A DNA stretch of 16,871 nt from an uncultured Agathobaculum sp. (GTDB lineage Bacteria > Bacillota > Clostridia > Oscillospirales > Butyricicoccaceae). Shown here piece by piece: positions 1-7,276 of the stretch (the first letter of the stretch is position 1; the number at the start of each line of letters is the position of its first letter). The notes below the pieces were generated by a model, which saw only the letters and a list, made by a program, of their open reading frames with translations, had not been told where the DNA came from and did no database searches. The position numbers and the translations under genes were made by a program. Location: assembly GCA_944380945.1 (NCBI GenBank), contig CALWJG010000013.1, positions 1 to 16,871 of the forward strand. Reading direction: 5' to 3'.

Positions 1-45
1 TCAAGGTCGAGTATTGATCCCACGTCCTGCCTTATAACAGAAAGC

Positions 46-76
46 AAGCCCTCCTGTCTGACGGCAGGAGGGCTTT
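46..76 (-). terminator. Intrinsic terminator after nagA
   Basis: A perfect 11-bp inverted repeat (AAGCCCTCCTG at 46-56, CAGGAGGGCTT at 65-75) has an 8-nt loop and starts 14 nt beyond the nagA stop. The minus-strand tail is only moderately U-rich. The plus-strand tail (CTTTGTTCT) is similar, so the hairpin may also end a plus-strand transcript entering from the left edge. Confidence 0.7.
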
Positions 77-89
77 GTTCTGCTCTATT

Positions 90-1208
90 TTACTGTTGTT
101 CGATGATATGGCCGCGCAGGATGACCGAATGCAGGTTGAGTGCCTCGTCCAGCAGCAGCACATTGGCGAGCTTGCCCGGCTCGAGCGAGCCGTAATCGTT
201 CTGCACGCCGATCGCGCGCGCCGGATTGGTCGAGGCAGAACGGATCGCCTGCCCCAGCGGGATTCCCATGCCGACCGCGCTGCGCACGCAGTCGAGCAGG
301 TTGGTGGCCGAGCCGGCGATCGTGCCGTCGTGCAGGGTGGCGCGGTTGCCGCGCACGGTGACCGCCTGCCCGCCGAGCGAGTATTCTCCGTCCGCCAGAC
401 CGGTCGCCATCATGCTGTCCGAGATCAGGATGACACGCCCATCAAACACCTTGAATGTGGTGCGCACCACCGCCGGATGGACGTGTACGCCGTCCGCGAT
501 CAGCTCGACCGCGACCTCGTCGTGGTCCGCTGCCGCGCCGATGACGCCGGGCGCGCGGTGCGACAGCGGCGGCATGGCGTTGTACAGATGGGTGACCTGC
601 CGCGCGCCGTGCCGGAACGCCTCGCACGCGGTGTCGTAATCCGCTTCGGTATGCGCGATGGACAGGCGCACCTCGCCCGCCAGCGCCTCGATGGTCTCCA
701 TCGCGCCCGGCAGCTCGGGCGCGAGGTCGCACAGCTTGAACAGGCCGTCCGCCTGCTCCTGCAGACGGCGGAACATGTCCGCGTCCGGCGCGTGCAGGTA
801 GGCGCCGTTCTGCGCGCCCTTTTTGGCCGCGGAGACAAACGGCCCCTCCATGTTGATGCCCACGAGCGCCGCGCCGTCTGGCTCGGTGCGGTAGGCGGCC
901 GCAGCCTGCGCGATGCCGGCGAGCTTTTCCTCCGGATAGGTCATGGTCGCCGGACAGATGGCGGCTACGCCGTTTTGGGCCTGATAGTGTGCAATGGCCG
1001 AGATGGCCTCCTGCGTGCCGTCGCAGAAGTCGTAGCCCACGCAGCCGTGGAAATGCAGGTCGACCAGCCCGGGCACCGCATAAAGCCCGCCCATATCCGC
1101 CGCTTCGGCGGACGGCTCCGCCGCGCTGATCCGGTCGCCGGAAATGCACAGCCCGCCCGTGCGGAACGTGCCGTCCGGCTGGTAGACCCTGAGATTTTTC
1201 AGTTCCAT
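90..1208 (-). CDS. nagA: N-acetylglucosamine-6-phosphate deacetylase
   Basis: NagA removes the acetyl group from GlcNAc-6-phosphate in the cytoplasm, giving glucosamine-6-phosphate and acetate. The 372-aa product has the amidohydrolase layout. HxH metal-site residues H52 and H54 lie in LHFHG, E121 in NMEGPF, and H186 and H207 in the barrel. D264 (in ISDSMMATG) is the expected catalytic aspartate. The length is normal for the family. I chose the ATG at 1208 because GAAGGGG precedes it at proper spacing; an upstream in-frame ATG at 1244 lies inside nagB and lacks support. The gene starts 17 nt after the nagB stop, so the two are very probably one transcript and catalyse successive steps. The family assignment is secure; substrate preference follows from motifs and context. 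Confidence 0.95.
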   Translation of the reverse strand: MELKNLRVYQPDGTFRTGGLCISGDRISAAEPSAEAADMGGLYAVPGLVDLHFHGCVGYDFCDGTQEAISAIAHYQAQNGVAAICPATMTYPEEKLAGIAQAAAAYRTEPDGAALVGINMEGPFVSAAKKGAQNGAYLHAPDADMFRRLQEQADGLFKLCDLAPELPGAMETIEALAGEVRLSIAHTEADYDTACEAFRHGARQVTHLYNAMPPLSHRAPGVIGAAADHDEVAVELIADGVHVHPAVVRTTFKVFDGRVILISDSMMATGLADGEYSLGGQAVTVRGNRATLHDGTIAGSATNLLDCVRSAVGMGIPLGQAIRSASTNPARAIGVQNDYGSLEPGKLANVLLLDEALNLHSVILRGHIIEQQ

Positions 1209-1225
1209 GGTTCCCCTTCTTCCGC

Positions 1226-1963
1226 TTACAGCAGGTCGGTGCACTTGCTCAGCGCCGCTTCATCCGCAACGACCGAAACGTCGGTATGCAGCTGCAGGAT
1301 GGTCGCCGGCACGCGCGGGGTCACCGGGCCGAAGAACGCTTCGCGCACGATGTCCGCCTTGTTCTCGCCCGAAACGACGATCACGATGCGGCGCGCGAGC
1401 ATGATGGTCTGCACGCCCATGGTGTAGGCCTGACGCGGGACATCGTCCGCAGAGGCGAAAAAGCGCTTGTTGGCCTCGATGGTCGACTCGGTCAGGTCGA
1501 CGCAGTGCGTGCCCTTGGAGAAGAACTCGTCCGGCTCGTTGAAACCGATGTGGCCGTTGACGCCCATGCCCAGCAGCTGCAGGTCGATGCCGCCCGCCGC
1601 GCGGATGGCCTTGTCATAGCGGCTGCACTCGCGCTCCGCGTCCAGCTGCGCGCCGTCCGGCAGGTTGATGCGCGACTCGGGGATGTTGACATGGTCGAAA
1701 AAGTTCTTGTGCATGAAATAGTGATAGCTCTGGTCGTGATCCGGGGTCAGGCCGCGGTACTCGTCCAGATTGAAGGTCGTGCAGCCGCCGAAGTCCACAT
1801 CGCCCTTGTTGTACCACTTGATCAGCTGCTCGTAAATGCCGATCGGGGACGAGCCGGTCGCGAGGCCCAGCACGGAGTCCGGCTTGAGGATGACCTGCGC
1901 CGAGATGATGTTGGCCGCCTTGCGGCTCATGTCGTTATAGTCTTTTGCACGGATGATTTTCAT
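1226..1963 (-). CDS. nagB: Glucosamine-6-phosphate deaminase
   Basis: NagB converts glucosamine-6-phosphate to fructose-6-phosphate and ammonia, feeding amino sugar carbon into glycolysis. The 245-aa protein carries the sugar-phosphate loop LATGSSPIG (about 34-42), the FNLDEY motif with D67, and the active-site block GVNGHIGFNEP (about 134-144) with H138 and E143. Asn136 stands where the E. coli enzyme has Asp141; I believe this is common in shorter Gram-positive NagB proteins. At 245 aa it matches that shorter form rather than the 266-aa E. coli one. A GTG at 1972 could also start the frame, but the ATG at 1963 has AGAGGTG about 7 nt upstream and is preferred. It lies upstream of nagA and downstream of the PTS genes. 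I see no convincing promoter directly in front of it. Confidence 0.95.
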   Translation of the reverse strand: MKIIRAKDYNDMSRKAANIISAQVILKPDSVLGLATGSSPIGIYEQLIKWYNKGDVDFGGCTTFNLDEYRGLTPDHDQSYHYFMHKNFFDHVNIPESRINLPDGAQLDAERECSRYDKAIRAAGGIDLQLLGMGVNGHIGFNEPDEFFSKGTHCVDLTESTIEANKRFFASADDVPRQAYTMGVQTIMLARRIVIVVSGENKADIVREAFFGPVTPRVPATILQLHTDVSVVADEAALSKCTDLL

Positions 1964-2022
1964 ATTCAGCACCTCTGTTATATCATCGTCATAATTGCGA
2001 TCTGCTGCACAGCGGCAGGCAC

Positions 2023-2071
2023 TGCCCGTCCGGCGGCGGCCGGGCGGACACTGCCCGCCCCTGCGGGGCAG
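2023..2071. other. Two GC-rich hairpins between nagE and nagB
   Basis: A 12-bp imperfect stem (2023-2034 with 2039-2050, one mismatch and one G-U) is followed at once by CTGCCC/GGGCAG (2051-2056 with 2066-2071). There is no U-tract. They lie between the nagE terminator and the nagB ribosome binding site and could protect the nagBA mRNA end. That role is inferred. Confidence 0.4.
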
Positions 2072-2095
2072 GCCCGGCGGACCCTGTGTCTGCCG

Positions 2096-2126
2096 GAAAG
2101 AAAAAGGCGGGCTTTCGCCCGCCTTT
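2096..2126 (-). terminator. Intrinsic terminator after nagE
   Basis: A perfect 10-bp stem (AAAGGCGGGC at 2103-2112, GCCCGCCTTT at 2117-2126) with a 4-nt loop is followed on the minus strand by TTTTTCTTTC. It sits 43 nt past the nagE stop. Either nagBA has another promoter or it depends on read-through. Confidence 0.85.
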
Positions 2127-2168
2127 GCTGCGCGGTGCGCAATGCAGTGAGTGAATCGTTTTTTGCTT

Positions 2169-3650
2169 TTACTTGAGCATCTTGGCCATTTCGTCGGCTA
2201 CGAACTGGACCTTGGTGCCAATGATGACCTGTACCGAGGTCTGGGACGGACGCATGACGCCCGCAACGCCCGCGGACTTGATCTTCTTCTCGTCCACCTG
2301 GGTGTAGTCCTTGATCTCGATGCGCAGGCGGGTGATGCAGTTGTCCAGCGACGCGATGTTGTCCGCACCGCCGAGGCCCTCCAGCACGGTGGCCGCTACT
2401 GCGGTGTAGTCACTGTTGGACAGGGTCGCATCCGCATCCTGTGCCGCGGTGTCGTCGTCATCCTCGCGGCCGGGGGTCTTGAGGTCCCACTTGGTGATCG
2501 CAAAGCGGAAGATGATGTAGAACACGATGAGCGCCGCAATGCCCAGCGGGAGGATCAGCAGGGTCTTCTGCGCCGCCGGCAGGGAGGCGGAGAAGATCAG
2601 GTCGGTCAGGCCCGCGGAGAACGAGAAGCCAGCGCGGAAGCCGACAGCAACCGTGATCACGGTGAAGATGCCGTACAGCAGCGCGTAAACAACGTACAGG
2701 GCGGGAGCCAGGAACATGAACGCGAACTCAAACGGCTCGGTAACGCCGCAGACGAACGCGCAGATCGCGGCAGAGCCGACCAGGCCGATGGCGATCTTCT
2801 TCTTGTTGGACTTGGCGCAGTGGATCATCGCCAGCGCCGCGCCCGGCAGACCGAACATCATGCAGGGGAAGAAGCCGGACATGTACATACCGAGGCTGTA
2901 GCCTACGTCAGCCGAGGTCAGGCCAGCCCAGAAGTTGTTCAGGTCGCCGATGCCGAAGGTGTTGAACCAGAACACGTTGTTGAGCGCGTGATGCAGGCCG
3001 AACGGGATGAGCAGGCGGTTGAGGAACGCATAGATACCAGCGCCGATCGCGCCCGCGTTGAGGATCTGCTCGCCGACCCATACCAGTGCGCCGTAAACGA
3101 CCGGCCACACGAAGAACAGGATCGCCGCAACGATGATCGAGAGGACCGCCGTGATGATGGCAACGCAGCGCTTGCCCGAGAAGAACGACAGCCAGTCGGG
3201 CAGCTTGGTGTCCTTAAAGCGGTTGTAGCAGGCCGCGCCGATCAGGCCGGCCAGAATGCCGATGAACTGGGTCTGGATGTTGTTGAACGCCGGGTCGACG
3301 TTCTCCGCCGCAACGCCGCTCAGGGTCGCAACGACCGCCGGATCGAGCAGCTTGGTGATCATCAGCCAGGATACCAGACCGGCGAGGCCCGCCGTGCCGT
3401 CCTTATCCTTGGCCATGCCGACCGCAACGCCGACTGCGAACAGCCAGGACATGTTGTCGATCAGCGCGCCGCCCGCCTTGATCAGGAAGAAGCCGATCGT
3501 ATAGGCCAGGCCGCTGGTGGCATATTCGCCGCCCGCCGCCATCGCGCCGGGAGCGAGCGCGTAGCCGATACCCATCAGAATGCCGCAGATGGGCAGACAG
3601 GCTACCGGCAGCATCAACGCTTTGCCGAGTCTCTGTAAATACTTCATCAT
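2169..3650 (-). CDS. nagE: PTS N-acetylglucosamine-type EIICB transporter
   Basis: This membrane permease takes up the sugar and phosphorylates it during transport, most likely GlcNAc to GlcNAc-6-P. The 493-aa protein has an EIIC domain (about 1-385, many hydrophobic segments) with GLHHALNNVFWF near 218, GFFPCMMFGLPGAALAM near 260 and GVTEPFEF near 302. A linker with LKTPGRED (about 390) leads to an EIIB domain whose phosphorylated cysteine is C438 in NCITRLR. GLHHALN and the linker resemble NagE rather than glucose PtsG. No EIIA is fused; the gene just upstream supplies one. The ATG at 3650 has AAAGGAGGG 11 nt upstream; a second ATG follows directly. The nagB and nagA genes downstream support GlcNAc as substrate. 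GlcN or glucose as extra substrates are not excluded. Confidence 0.9.
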   Translation of the reverse strand: MMKYLQRLGKALMLPVACLPICGILMGIGYALAPGAMAAGGEYATSGLAYTIGFFLIKAGGALIDNMSWLFAVGVAVGMAKDKDGTAGLAGLVSWLMITKLLDPAVVATLSGVAAENVDPAFNNIQTQFIGILAGLIGAACYNRFKDTKLPDWLSFFSGKRCVAIITAVLSIIVAAILFFVWPVVYGALVWVGEQILNAGAIGAGIYAFLNRLLIPFGLHHALNNVFWFNTFGIGDLNNFWAGLTSADVGYSLGMYMSGFFPCMMFGLPGAALAMIHCAKSNKKKIAIGLVGSAAICAFVCGVTEPFEFAFMFLAPALYVVYALLYGIFTVITVAVGFRAGFSFSAGLTDLIFSASLPAAQKTLLILPLGIAALIVFYIIFRFAITKWDLKTPGREDDDDTAAQDADATLSNSDYTAVAATVLEGLGGADNIASLDNCITRLRIEIKDYTQVDEKKIKSAGVAGVMRPSQTSVQVIIGTKVQFVADEMAKMLK

Positions 3651-3747
3651 AAGGATTTTACCCTCCTTTTTCTGTTGACCGCGCGTGCGCACGGCCGCTG
3701 TGCAGTGGCGCTCCCCAAGCCGAATGGGAAGCCGCCCTTTATTTCAC

Positions 3748-3765
3748 CGCCCCCCGCAGGGGGCG
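3748..3765. other. Intercistronic hairpin, EIIA to nagE
   Basis: A perfect 7-bp stem (CGCCCCC with GGGGGCG, loop CGCA) lies in the 136-bp gap between the EIIA stop and the nagE start. No U-tract follows on the minus strand, so it is more likely an mRNA-stability or expression-balancing element than a terminator. Confidence 0.4.
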
Positions 3766-3786
3766 TAATGAAACCGATCGGAACGC

Positions 3787-4281
3787 TTACTTGGTCTTGA
3801 GCGTGAGCAGCGCGTCGCCCGCCTTGACGGCGCCCGCAGCCGCGGTCTTGACCTCCGCGAAGCTGTCCGCGTTGCAGACGATGACCGGCGTGACCGTCTG
3901 ATAGCCCGCCGCCTGGATCGCCGCCGGGTCAAATTCGATCAGCGTGTCGCCCTTTTTGACCGTATCGCCGTTTTTGCAGCAGGCCTTGTAGTGCTGGCCC
4001 TTGAGCTGCACGGTGTCGATGCCCACATGGATGAGCACCTCCGCGCCGTCCGCCGTGGTCATGCTGACCGCGTGGCCGGTGTCGAACATCATATCGATCC
4101 TGCCGTCCGCCGGCGCGACGATGCGCCCCTCCGACGGCTGGATGGCTGCGCCCTGGCCGAGGATGCCCTGCGCGAACGTCGGGTCCGGCACCTCCGCCAG
4201 CGGGACGACCTGCCCCGCCGCCGGCGCCGCGATCTCGATCCCGGCGTCGCCGCCGAACAGCCCTTTGAGTTTACCAAACAT
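3787..4281 (-). CDS. crr: PTS glucose-family EIIA component
   Basis: This soluble phosphocarrier passes phosphate from HPr to the EIIB domain of the partner permease. The 164-aa product is the right size for a stand-alone EIIA-Glc domain. It holds the active-site block EVLIHVGIDTVQLKG with phosphorylatable H85, and the supporting histidine H70 in FDTGHAVSM, matching the paired histidines of E. coli Crr. APADGRI (about 56-62) is also typical. The ATG at 4281 has GGGAGG upstream; an in-frame start at 4344 would fall inside the terminator of the leader and is rejected. It is the first gene after the RAT and terminator and probably serves NagE. The crr symbol denotes the family; a role in global catabolite control is not shown. 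Confidence 0.92.
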   Translation of the reverse strand: MFGKLKGLFGGDAGIEIAAPAAGQVVPLAEVPDPTFAQGILGQGAAIQPSEGRIVAPADGRIDMMFDTGHAVSMTTADGAEVLIHVGIDTVQLKGQHYKACCKNGDTVKKGDTLIEFDPAAIQAAGYQTVTPVIVCNADSFAEVKTAAAGAVKAGDALLTLKTK

Positions 4282-4311
4282 GGTTTCACGTCCTCCCATA
4301 TTTTTATGCGG

Positions 4312-4387
4312 AAAATAAAAAACCAAATTTTGCGCAGAACCCATTTATAGCCTTACCTTCTGGATTCACTGCGAAAAATCTGGTTTT
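4312..4387 (-). terminator. Leader terminator that competes with the RAT
   Basis: Minus-strand arms at 4387-4369 and 4337-4319 form a 19-bp stem with one G-U pair and one mismatch, followed by a T-rich run to 4312. The first arm begins with AAAACC, the last six bases of the RAT, so the two folds exclude each other. Without active antiterminator, transcription should stop before the EIIA gene. Confidence 0.9.
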
Positions 4388-4410
4388 GCCCGCCGGAGCG
4401 GTAACAATCC
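4382..4410 (-). promoter_or_regulatory. Ribonucleic antiterminator (RAT) site
   Basis: The 29-nt minus-strand sequence starts GGATTGTTAC and ends GCAAAACC, the signature of RATs bound by LicT/SacY/GlcT-type proteins. The apical stem is CCGC/GCGG with a TCCG loop. It lies about 40 nt after a sigma-A promoter and overlaps the terminator by six bases. The BglG-family gene directly upstream is the obvious binder. Confidence 0.93.
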
Positions 4411-4449
4411 ATTCACATTGATTGAACCGTTATTTACTTTACTGCATGT

Positions 4450-4478
4450 AGTATAACAAATCCTGTCAGCGAATGCAA
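4450..4478 (-). promoter_or_regulatory. Sigma-A promoter for the EIIA-nagE transcript
   Basis: TTGCAT (4478-4473) and TATACT (4455-4450) are 17 bp apart on the minus strand. The predicted start near 4443 gives a leader of roughly 160 nt that contains the RAT and the terminator before the EIIA start codon. Confidence 0.85.
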
Positions 4479-4556
4479 GCCCTTCCCCTCCGGCAGAACT
4501 CCTGAAAAAACAGCGCCTTTTTCGTCGTTTTTCACAAAGCTCCGCGGCAGGGCCGC

Positions 4557-5396
4557 TCAATCCCCGCCGTTTTCCATCACGCGGGCGATGTGGATGGTCA
4601 GGTAGAGCAGCTCGTTCTTGCCAGAGGAAAAGCCCTTCTCCCGCTCGACATAGCTGCAGATGCGGCGCGCGCAGTCGTACGCGCGGGGGTATTTGTACCA
4701 CACCACGTCGAGCAGGTCGGCGTCGCCGTCCCCGTAATGCTGGCCGCTGACGATGCGGCGGGCGAAAAACTTCAGATGGGTGACAAAGCGGAAGTATTCC
4801 AGCGAGTCGCAGTCCGGCTCACGCCGGTACTGCTCGCGCACGATGCGGAACGCGGCCTGCATCAAATAGGTCATATCGTACACATCGCGGATCTCGCCGC
4901 CCACCTGCGCGTTGACAAAGTGCAGCGCGATAAACGCCGCCTCGTCCTCGGTGAACTGCACGCCGGTCTCCTCAAAGACAATGCGGTTGGCCTCCAGGCC
5001 GACGGCGTACTCCTCCTTATAAAACTGCCGGATGTCCCACAGCAGCGGGTTGGGCAGCACGAGCCCCTGCCGGTACCGCTCGACGGCGGCCGAAATATGG
5101 TCGGGCAGCGTGACATAGATGCTGTCCGACAGCTCCTTGCCCAAAGAGATCTTGGCGTGGTTGATGATGCGCTCGCTCATCAGGAAATGCGACAGCGGAA
5201 TGCTGGTGAGCAGCTGCTGGAACCGGCTGGACAGCTGGCCGGACTGCAGCGTGAACCGCTTTTCGACCTTGTCCGCCGGCACCTCCTCGCCCGCGCGGCG
5301 GCCGAACGCCAGCCCGCGCCCCATGAGCACGGTCTCCGCGCCGTTCTCGTCCCGCGCGATCACGACGTTGTTGTTGAGCACCTTGTCGATCTTCAT
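4557..5396 (-). CDS. BglG/LicT-family PTS-regulated antiterminator
   Basis: The product should bind the RAT downstream and stop the terminator from forming when inducer sugar flows through the PTS. The 279 aa divide into an RNA-binding CAT domain (about 1-58, starting MKIDKVLNNNVV), PRD1 (about 65-170) and PRD2 (about 172-279). All four regulatory histidines are present at the same numbers as I recall for B. subtilis LicT: H100 (LPDH), H159 (ALHF), H207 (VTHLK) and H269 (TIHI). Control by both the sugar EIIB and HPr is therefore plausible. The start ATG overlaps the cutC stop as ATGA, and GGGGAG lies 8 nt upstream, indicating translational coupling. No specific symbol is given because its sugar is inferred from neighbours; licT and glcT are the closest named relatives. 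Confidence 0.93.
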   Translation of the reverse strand: MKIDKVLNNNVVIARDENGAETVLMGRGLAFGRRAGEEVPADKVEKRFTLQSGQLSSRFQQLLTSIPLSHFLMSERIINHAKISLGKELSDSIYVTLPDHISAAVERYRQGLVLPNPLLWDIRQFYKEEYAVGLEANRIVFEETGVQFTEDEAAFIALHFVNAQVGGEIRDVYDMTYLMQAAFRIVREQYRREPDCDSLEYFRFVTHLKFFARRIVSGQHYGDGDADLLDVVWYKYPRAYDCARRICSYVEREKGFSSGKNELLYLTIHIARVMENGGD

Positions 5397-6166
5397 CCCT
5401 CTGCTCCCCTTTCCGGTGTACCACAGACCTCGTCCAGCGCACAGCGTGCCGCGCGAACCGCCTGTTCGTCGCAGCGCCAGACCGAAAACTCACTGATGCC
5501 GGGCAGACCCATGGGCACGCCCTCGCGCCGGAATATCATCCCGCTGTCCTCCACCCGCTTGGCGGACAGGTGAAATGCCTCTGCGCCGGTCTGCGGCGCC
5601 AGCGCACGGATCGCCGCGGCGTCCACGCCCGCGCCGATCAGGATCTGCGGCCGTCCCCCGCTCTGCGCGACGAGCGCGCGCAGCAGCGCCGCGCCGTCCA
5701 TGCAGCGCGCCCGCTGCCCCGAGGTCAGAATGGTGTCCACGCCGAGCCGCTGCGCCGCCGCAAGCGCTTCAAACGGGTCGCGGCACACATCGAATGCGCG
5801 GTGCAGCGTCACGCCGCAGCCGCCGGCCAGCGCGATCAGCTCGGCCATGCGCGGCTCGTCCAGCGTCCCGTCCGGCCGCAGCACGCCGATCACAACGCCG
5901 TCCGCCCCCAGAGCGGCAAACCGGCTGACCTGCCGCCGCAGCAGCGCAAATTCATCGTCCGTATACAGGAAATCCCCGAACCGCGGCCGCAGCAGCACGC
6001 GCACCGGGATGTCCACCCGCTCGCGCACCATGCGGAACAGGTCCTCGTCCGGCGATGTGCCGCCGATGATCAGGTTGGCGCACAGCTCAAGCCGTGTCGC
6101 GCCGCCCTGCGCCGCGCAGACTGCGGATTCGACCGAATCCACGCATACCTCCAGCACCTTCGCCAT
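5393..6166 (-). CDS. cutC: CutC family TIM-barrel protein
   Basis: The 257-aa protein is a full-length CutC-family member. Conserved blocks are EVCVDSVESA (about 6-15), ATRLELCANL, IPVRVLLRPRFGDFLY (about 53-68), GADGVVIGVLRPDG, LHRAFD, ILTSGQ and EAFHLSA. The family was named for copper homeostasis in E. coli, but that role is disputed and no enzyme activity is firmly established. No metal transporter or chaperone lies nearby. Instead the gene overlaps the PTS antiterminator by 4 bp and heads the GlcNAc locus, which points to a job in sugar or amino sugar metabolism (inference). The ATG at 6166 has GGGGGAGG 7 nt upstream. I found no strong promoter in the gap before it; a TTGCTT at 6256-6251 is a weak -35 candidate. 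Confidence 0.9.
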   Translation of the reverse strand: MAKVLEVCVDSVESAVCAAQGGATRLELCANLIIGGTSPDEDLFRMVRERVDIPVRVLLRPRFGDFLYTDDEFALLRRQVSRFAALGADGVVIGVLRPDGTLDEPRMAELIALAGGCGVTLHRAFDVCRDPFEALAAAQRLGVDTILTSGQRARCMDGAALLRALVAQSGGRPQILIGAGVDAAAIRALAPQTGAEAFHLSAKRVEDSGMIFRREGVPMGLPGISEFSVWRCDEQAVRAARCALDEVCGTPERGAEG

Positions 6167-6285
6167 GCTTTTTCCTCCCCCTGTCTCCGGACCGCGCGCC
6201 GCGCCGCCCCCGCATCATATATCCATTAGCGTACTGCATCCTGCCGCAAAAAGCAAGAGAAATCTGTCCGCAGGACACGGTTTCC

Positions 6286-6330
6286 ATACAAAGCGGCAGC
6301 CGGCTGCGCAAAAACGCTGCCGGCTGCCGC
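6286..6330 (-). terminator. Terminator-like hairpin after the dehydrogenase gene
   Basis: Arms 6293-6308 and 6315-6330 form a 16-bp stem with a single T-T mismatch around a CAAAAA loop. It starts 20 nt past the stop codon. The minus-strand tail TTTGTATG is only a weak U-tract, so termination may be partial. Confidence 0.65.
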
Positions 6331-6349
6331 CCGATCGTTCTGTTTTCCC

Positions 6350-7207
6350 TTACTCCCCGCGGTAATAGCGGATGAGCGCCTGCGTGCCCAGATCGCCCAT
6401 GCCCTCGGCCTCAAGGTCGCCGTACATCGCGCACACGCGCTCGAGCACGGGGAGCGCCCCCGGCTGCGCCAGCGCGATCTTCATGTCCTTGATGAAGTGC
6501 TTGAGGAAAAAGCCGGGCGCATAATCCGCCCGCACCATCTTGGGCATCAGGTTTTCCATCTGCCACGAGCCCGCCGCGCCCTTGGAGATGCTGGCGAGCA
6601 GCCTGTCCGGGTCGAGCCCGGCGCGCTCGGCATAGGCCAGCGCTTCGCACACGCCCGCGATCGTGCCCGCGATGGCGATCTGATTGGCCATCTTGGTGTG
6701 CTGGCCCGCGCCCGCCGGCCCCTCGTAGACGATCTGTTTGCCCATGGCTTCCAGCAGCGGCAGGCAGGCCTTGCAGTCCGCCGCTTCCCCGCCGACCATG
6801 ATGGACAGCGTGCCGTTTTTCGCGCCGGTGTCCCCGCCGGAGACCGGCGCGTCCAGCACATGCAGGCCGCGCGCCGCGCCCTGCTCCGCGATGCGCACCG
6901 AAAGCGCGGGATCGGTGGTCGTCATGTCGATCAGGTAGGCGCCCGGCTTGGCGGCGGACAGGATGCCGTTCTCTCCGAAATACACCTGCTCCACGTCCTG
7001 CGGATAGCCGACCATGGTGATCACCGCGTCACGCCCGGCGGCGCAGGCAGCGGGCGTATCGCACCACTGCACGCCGGTCTCCGCGAGGAAATCCACCAGC
7101 TTGGCCCTGGTGCGCGAGTAGACCGCCACCTCGTATCCCGCTTTGAGCAGGTTTTTGACCATCGAGCGTCCCATCACGCCCACGCCGATAAAGCCGATCG
7201 TTTTCAT
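6350..7207 (-). CDS. NAD(P)-dependent beta-hydroxyacid dehydrogenase
   Basis: This belongs to the 3-hydroxyisobutyrate dehydrogenase/tartronate semialdehyde reductase family, which interconverts beta-hydroxyacids and semialdehydes. The 285-aa length is typical. It has the Rossmann motif GFIGVGVMG (5-13), the substrate-binding block DAPVSGGDTGAKNGTLSIMVGG (about 119-140) and the catalytic lysine K172 in GQHTKMANQ. The C-terminal helical domain is complete. CAGGAGGG precedes the ATG at 7207. The gene begins 69 bp after citrate synthase on the same strand and is probably co-transcribed with it. Context does not reveal the substrate: tartronate semialdehyde, 3-hydroxyisobutyrate and succinic semialdehyde are all possible, so no symbol is given. 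Confidence 0.88.
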   Translation of the reverse strand: MKTIGFIGVGVMGRSMVKNLLKAGYEVAVYSRTRAKLVDFLAETGVQWCDTPAACAAGRDAVITMVGYPQDVEQVYFGENGILSAAKPGAYLIDMTTTDPALSVRIAEQGAARGLHVLDAPVSGGDTGAKNGTLSIMVGGEAADCKACLPLLEAMGKQIVYEGPAGAGQHTKMANQIAIAGTIAGVCEALAYAERAGLDPDRLLASISKGAAGSWQMENLMPKMVRADYAPGFFLKHFIKDMKIALAQPGALPVLERVCAMYGDLEAEGMGDLGTQALIRYYRGE

Positions 7208-7239
7208 TTCCGTTCCCTCCTGATTCTCTTAAATGCGCA

Positions 7240-7263
7240 GAGCGCAGGCCGCCGCCTGCGCTC
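7240..7263. other. Intercistronic hairpin, citrate synthase to dehydrogenase
   Basis: GAGCGCAGGC (7240-7249) and GCCTGCGCTC (7254-7263) form a perfect 10-bp stem with a CGCC loop, 14 nt past the citrate synthase stop. The minus-strand tail lacks a U-run, so it is either a weak terminator or a transcript-stabilising hairpin within an operon. Confidence 0.5.
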
Positions 7264-7276
7264 CGGATCTGCTTTT

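Noticed and set aside
2..37. Possible C-terminal tail of a plus-strand gene (ending RPAL-stop) before the terminator at 46
   Set aside because: Eleven codons are too few to support a gene. I also tested a tRNA 3' end here, but no T-arm or CCA fits. The stretch remains unassigned.
75..1427. Long plus-strand frames antisense to nagA, nagB, nagE and citrate synthase
   Set aside because: They are rich in Arg, Ala, Val and His, as expected of reverse-strand shadows of GC-rich genes. They match no family, while the opposite strand encodes complete known enzymes.
1970..2000. TATAAC near 1987 as a -10 box for nagB
   Set aside because: No -35 hexamer lies 16-18 bp upstream, and the predicted start would fall within or beyond the nagB ribosome site.
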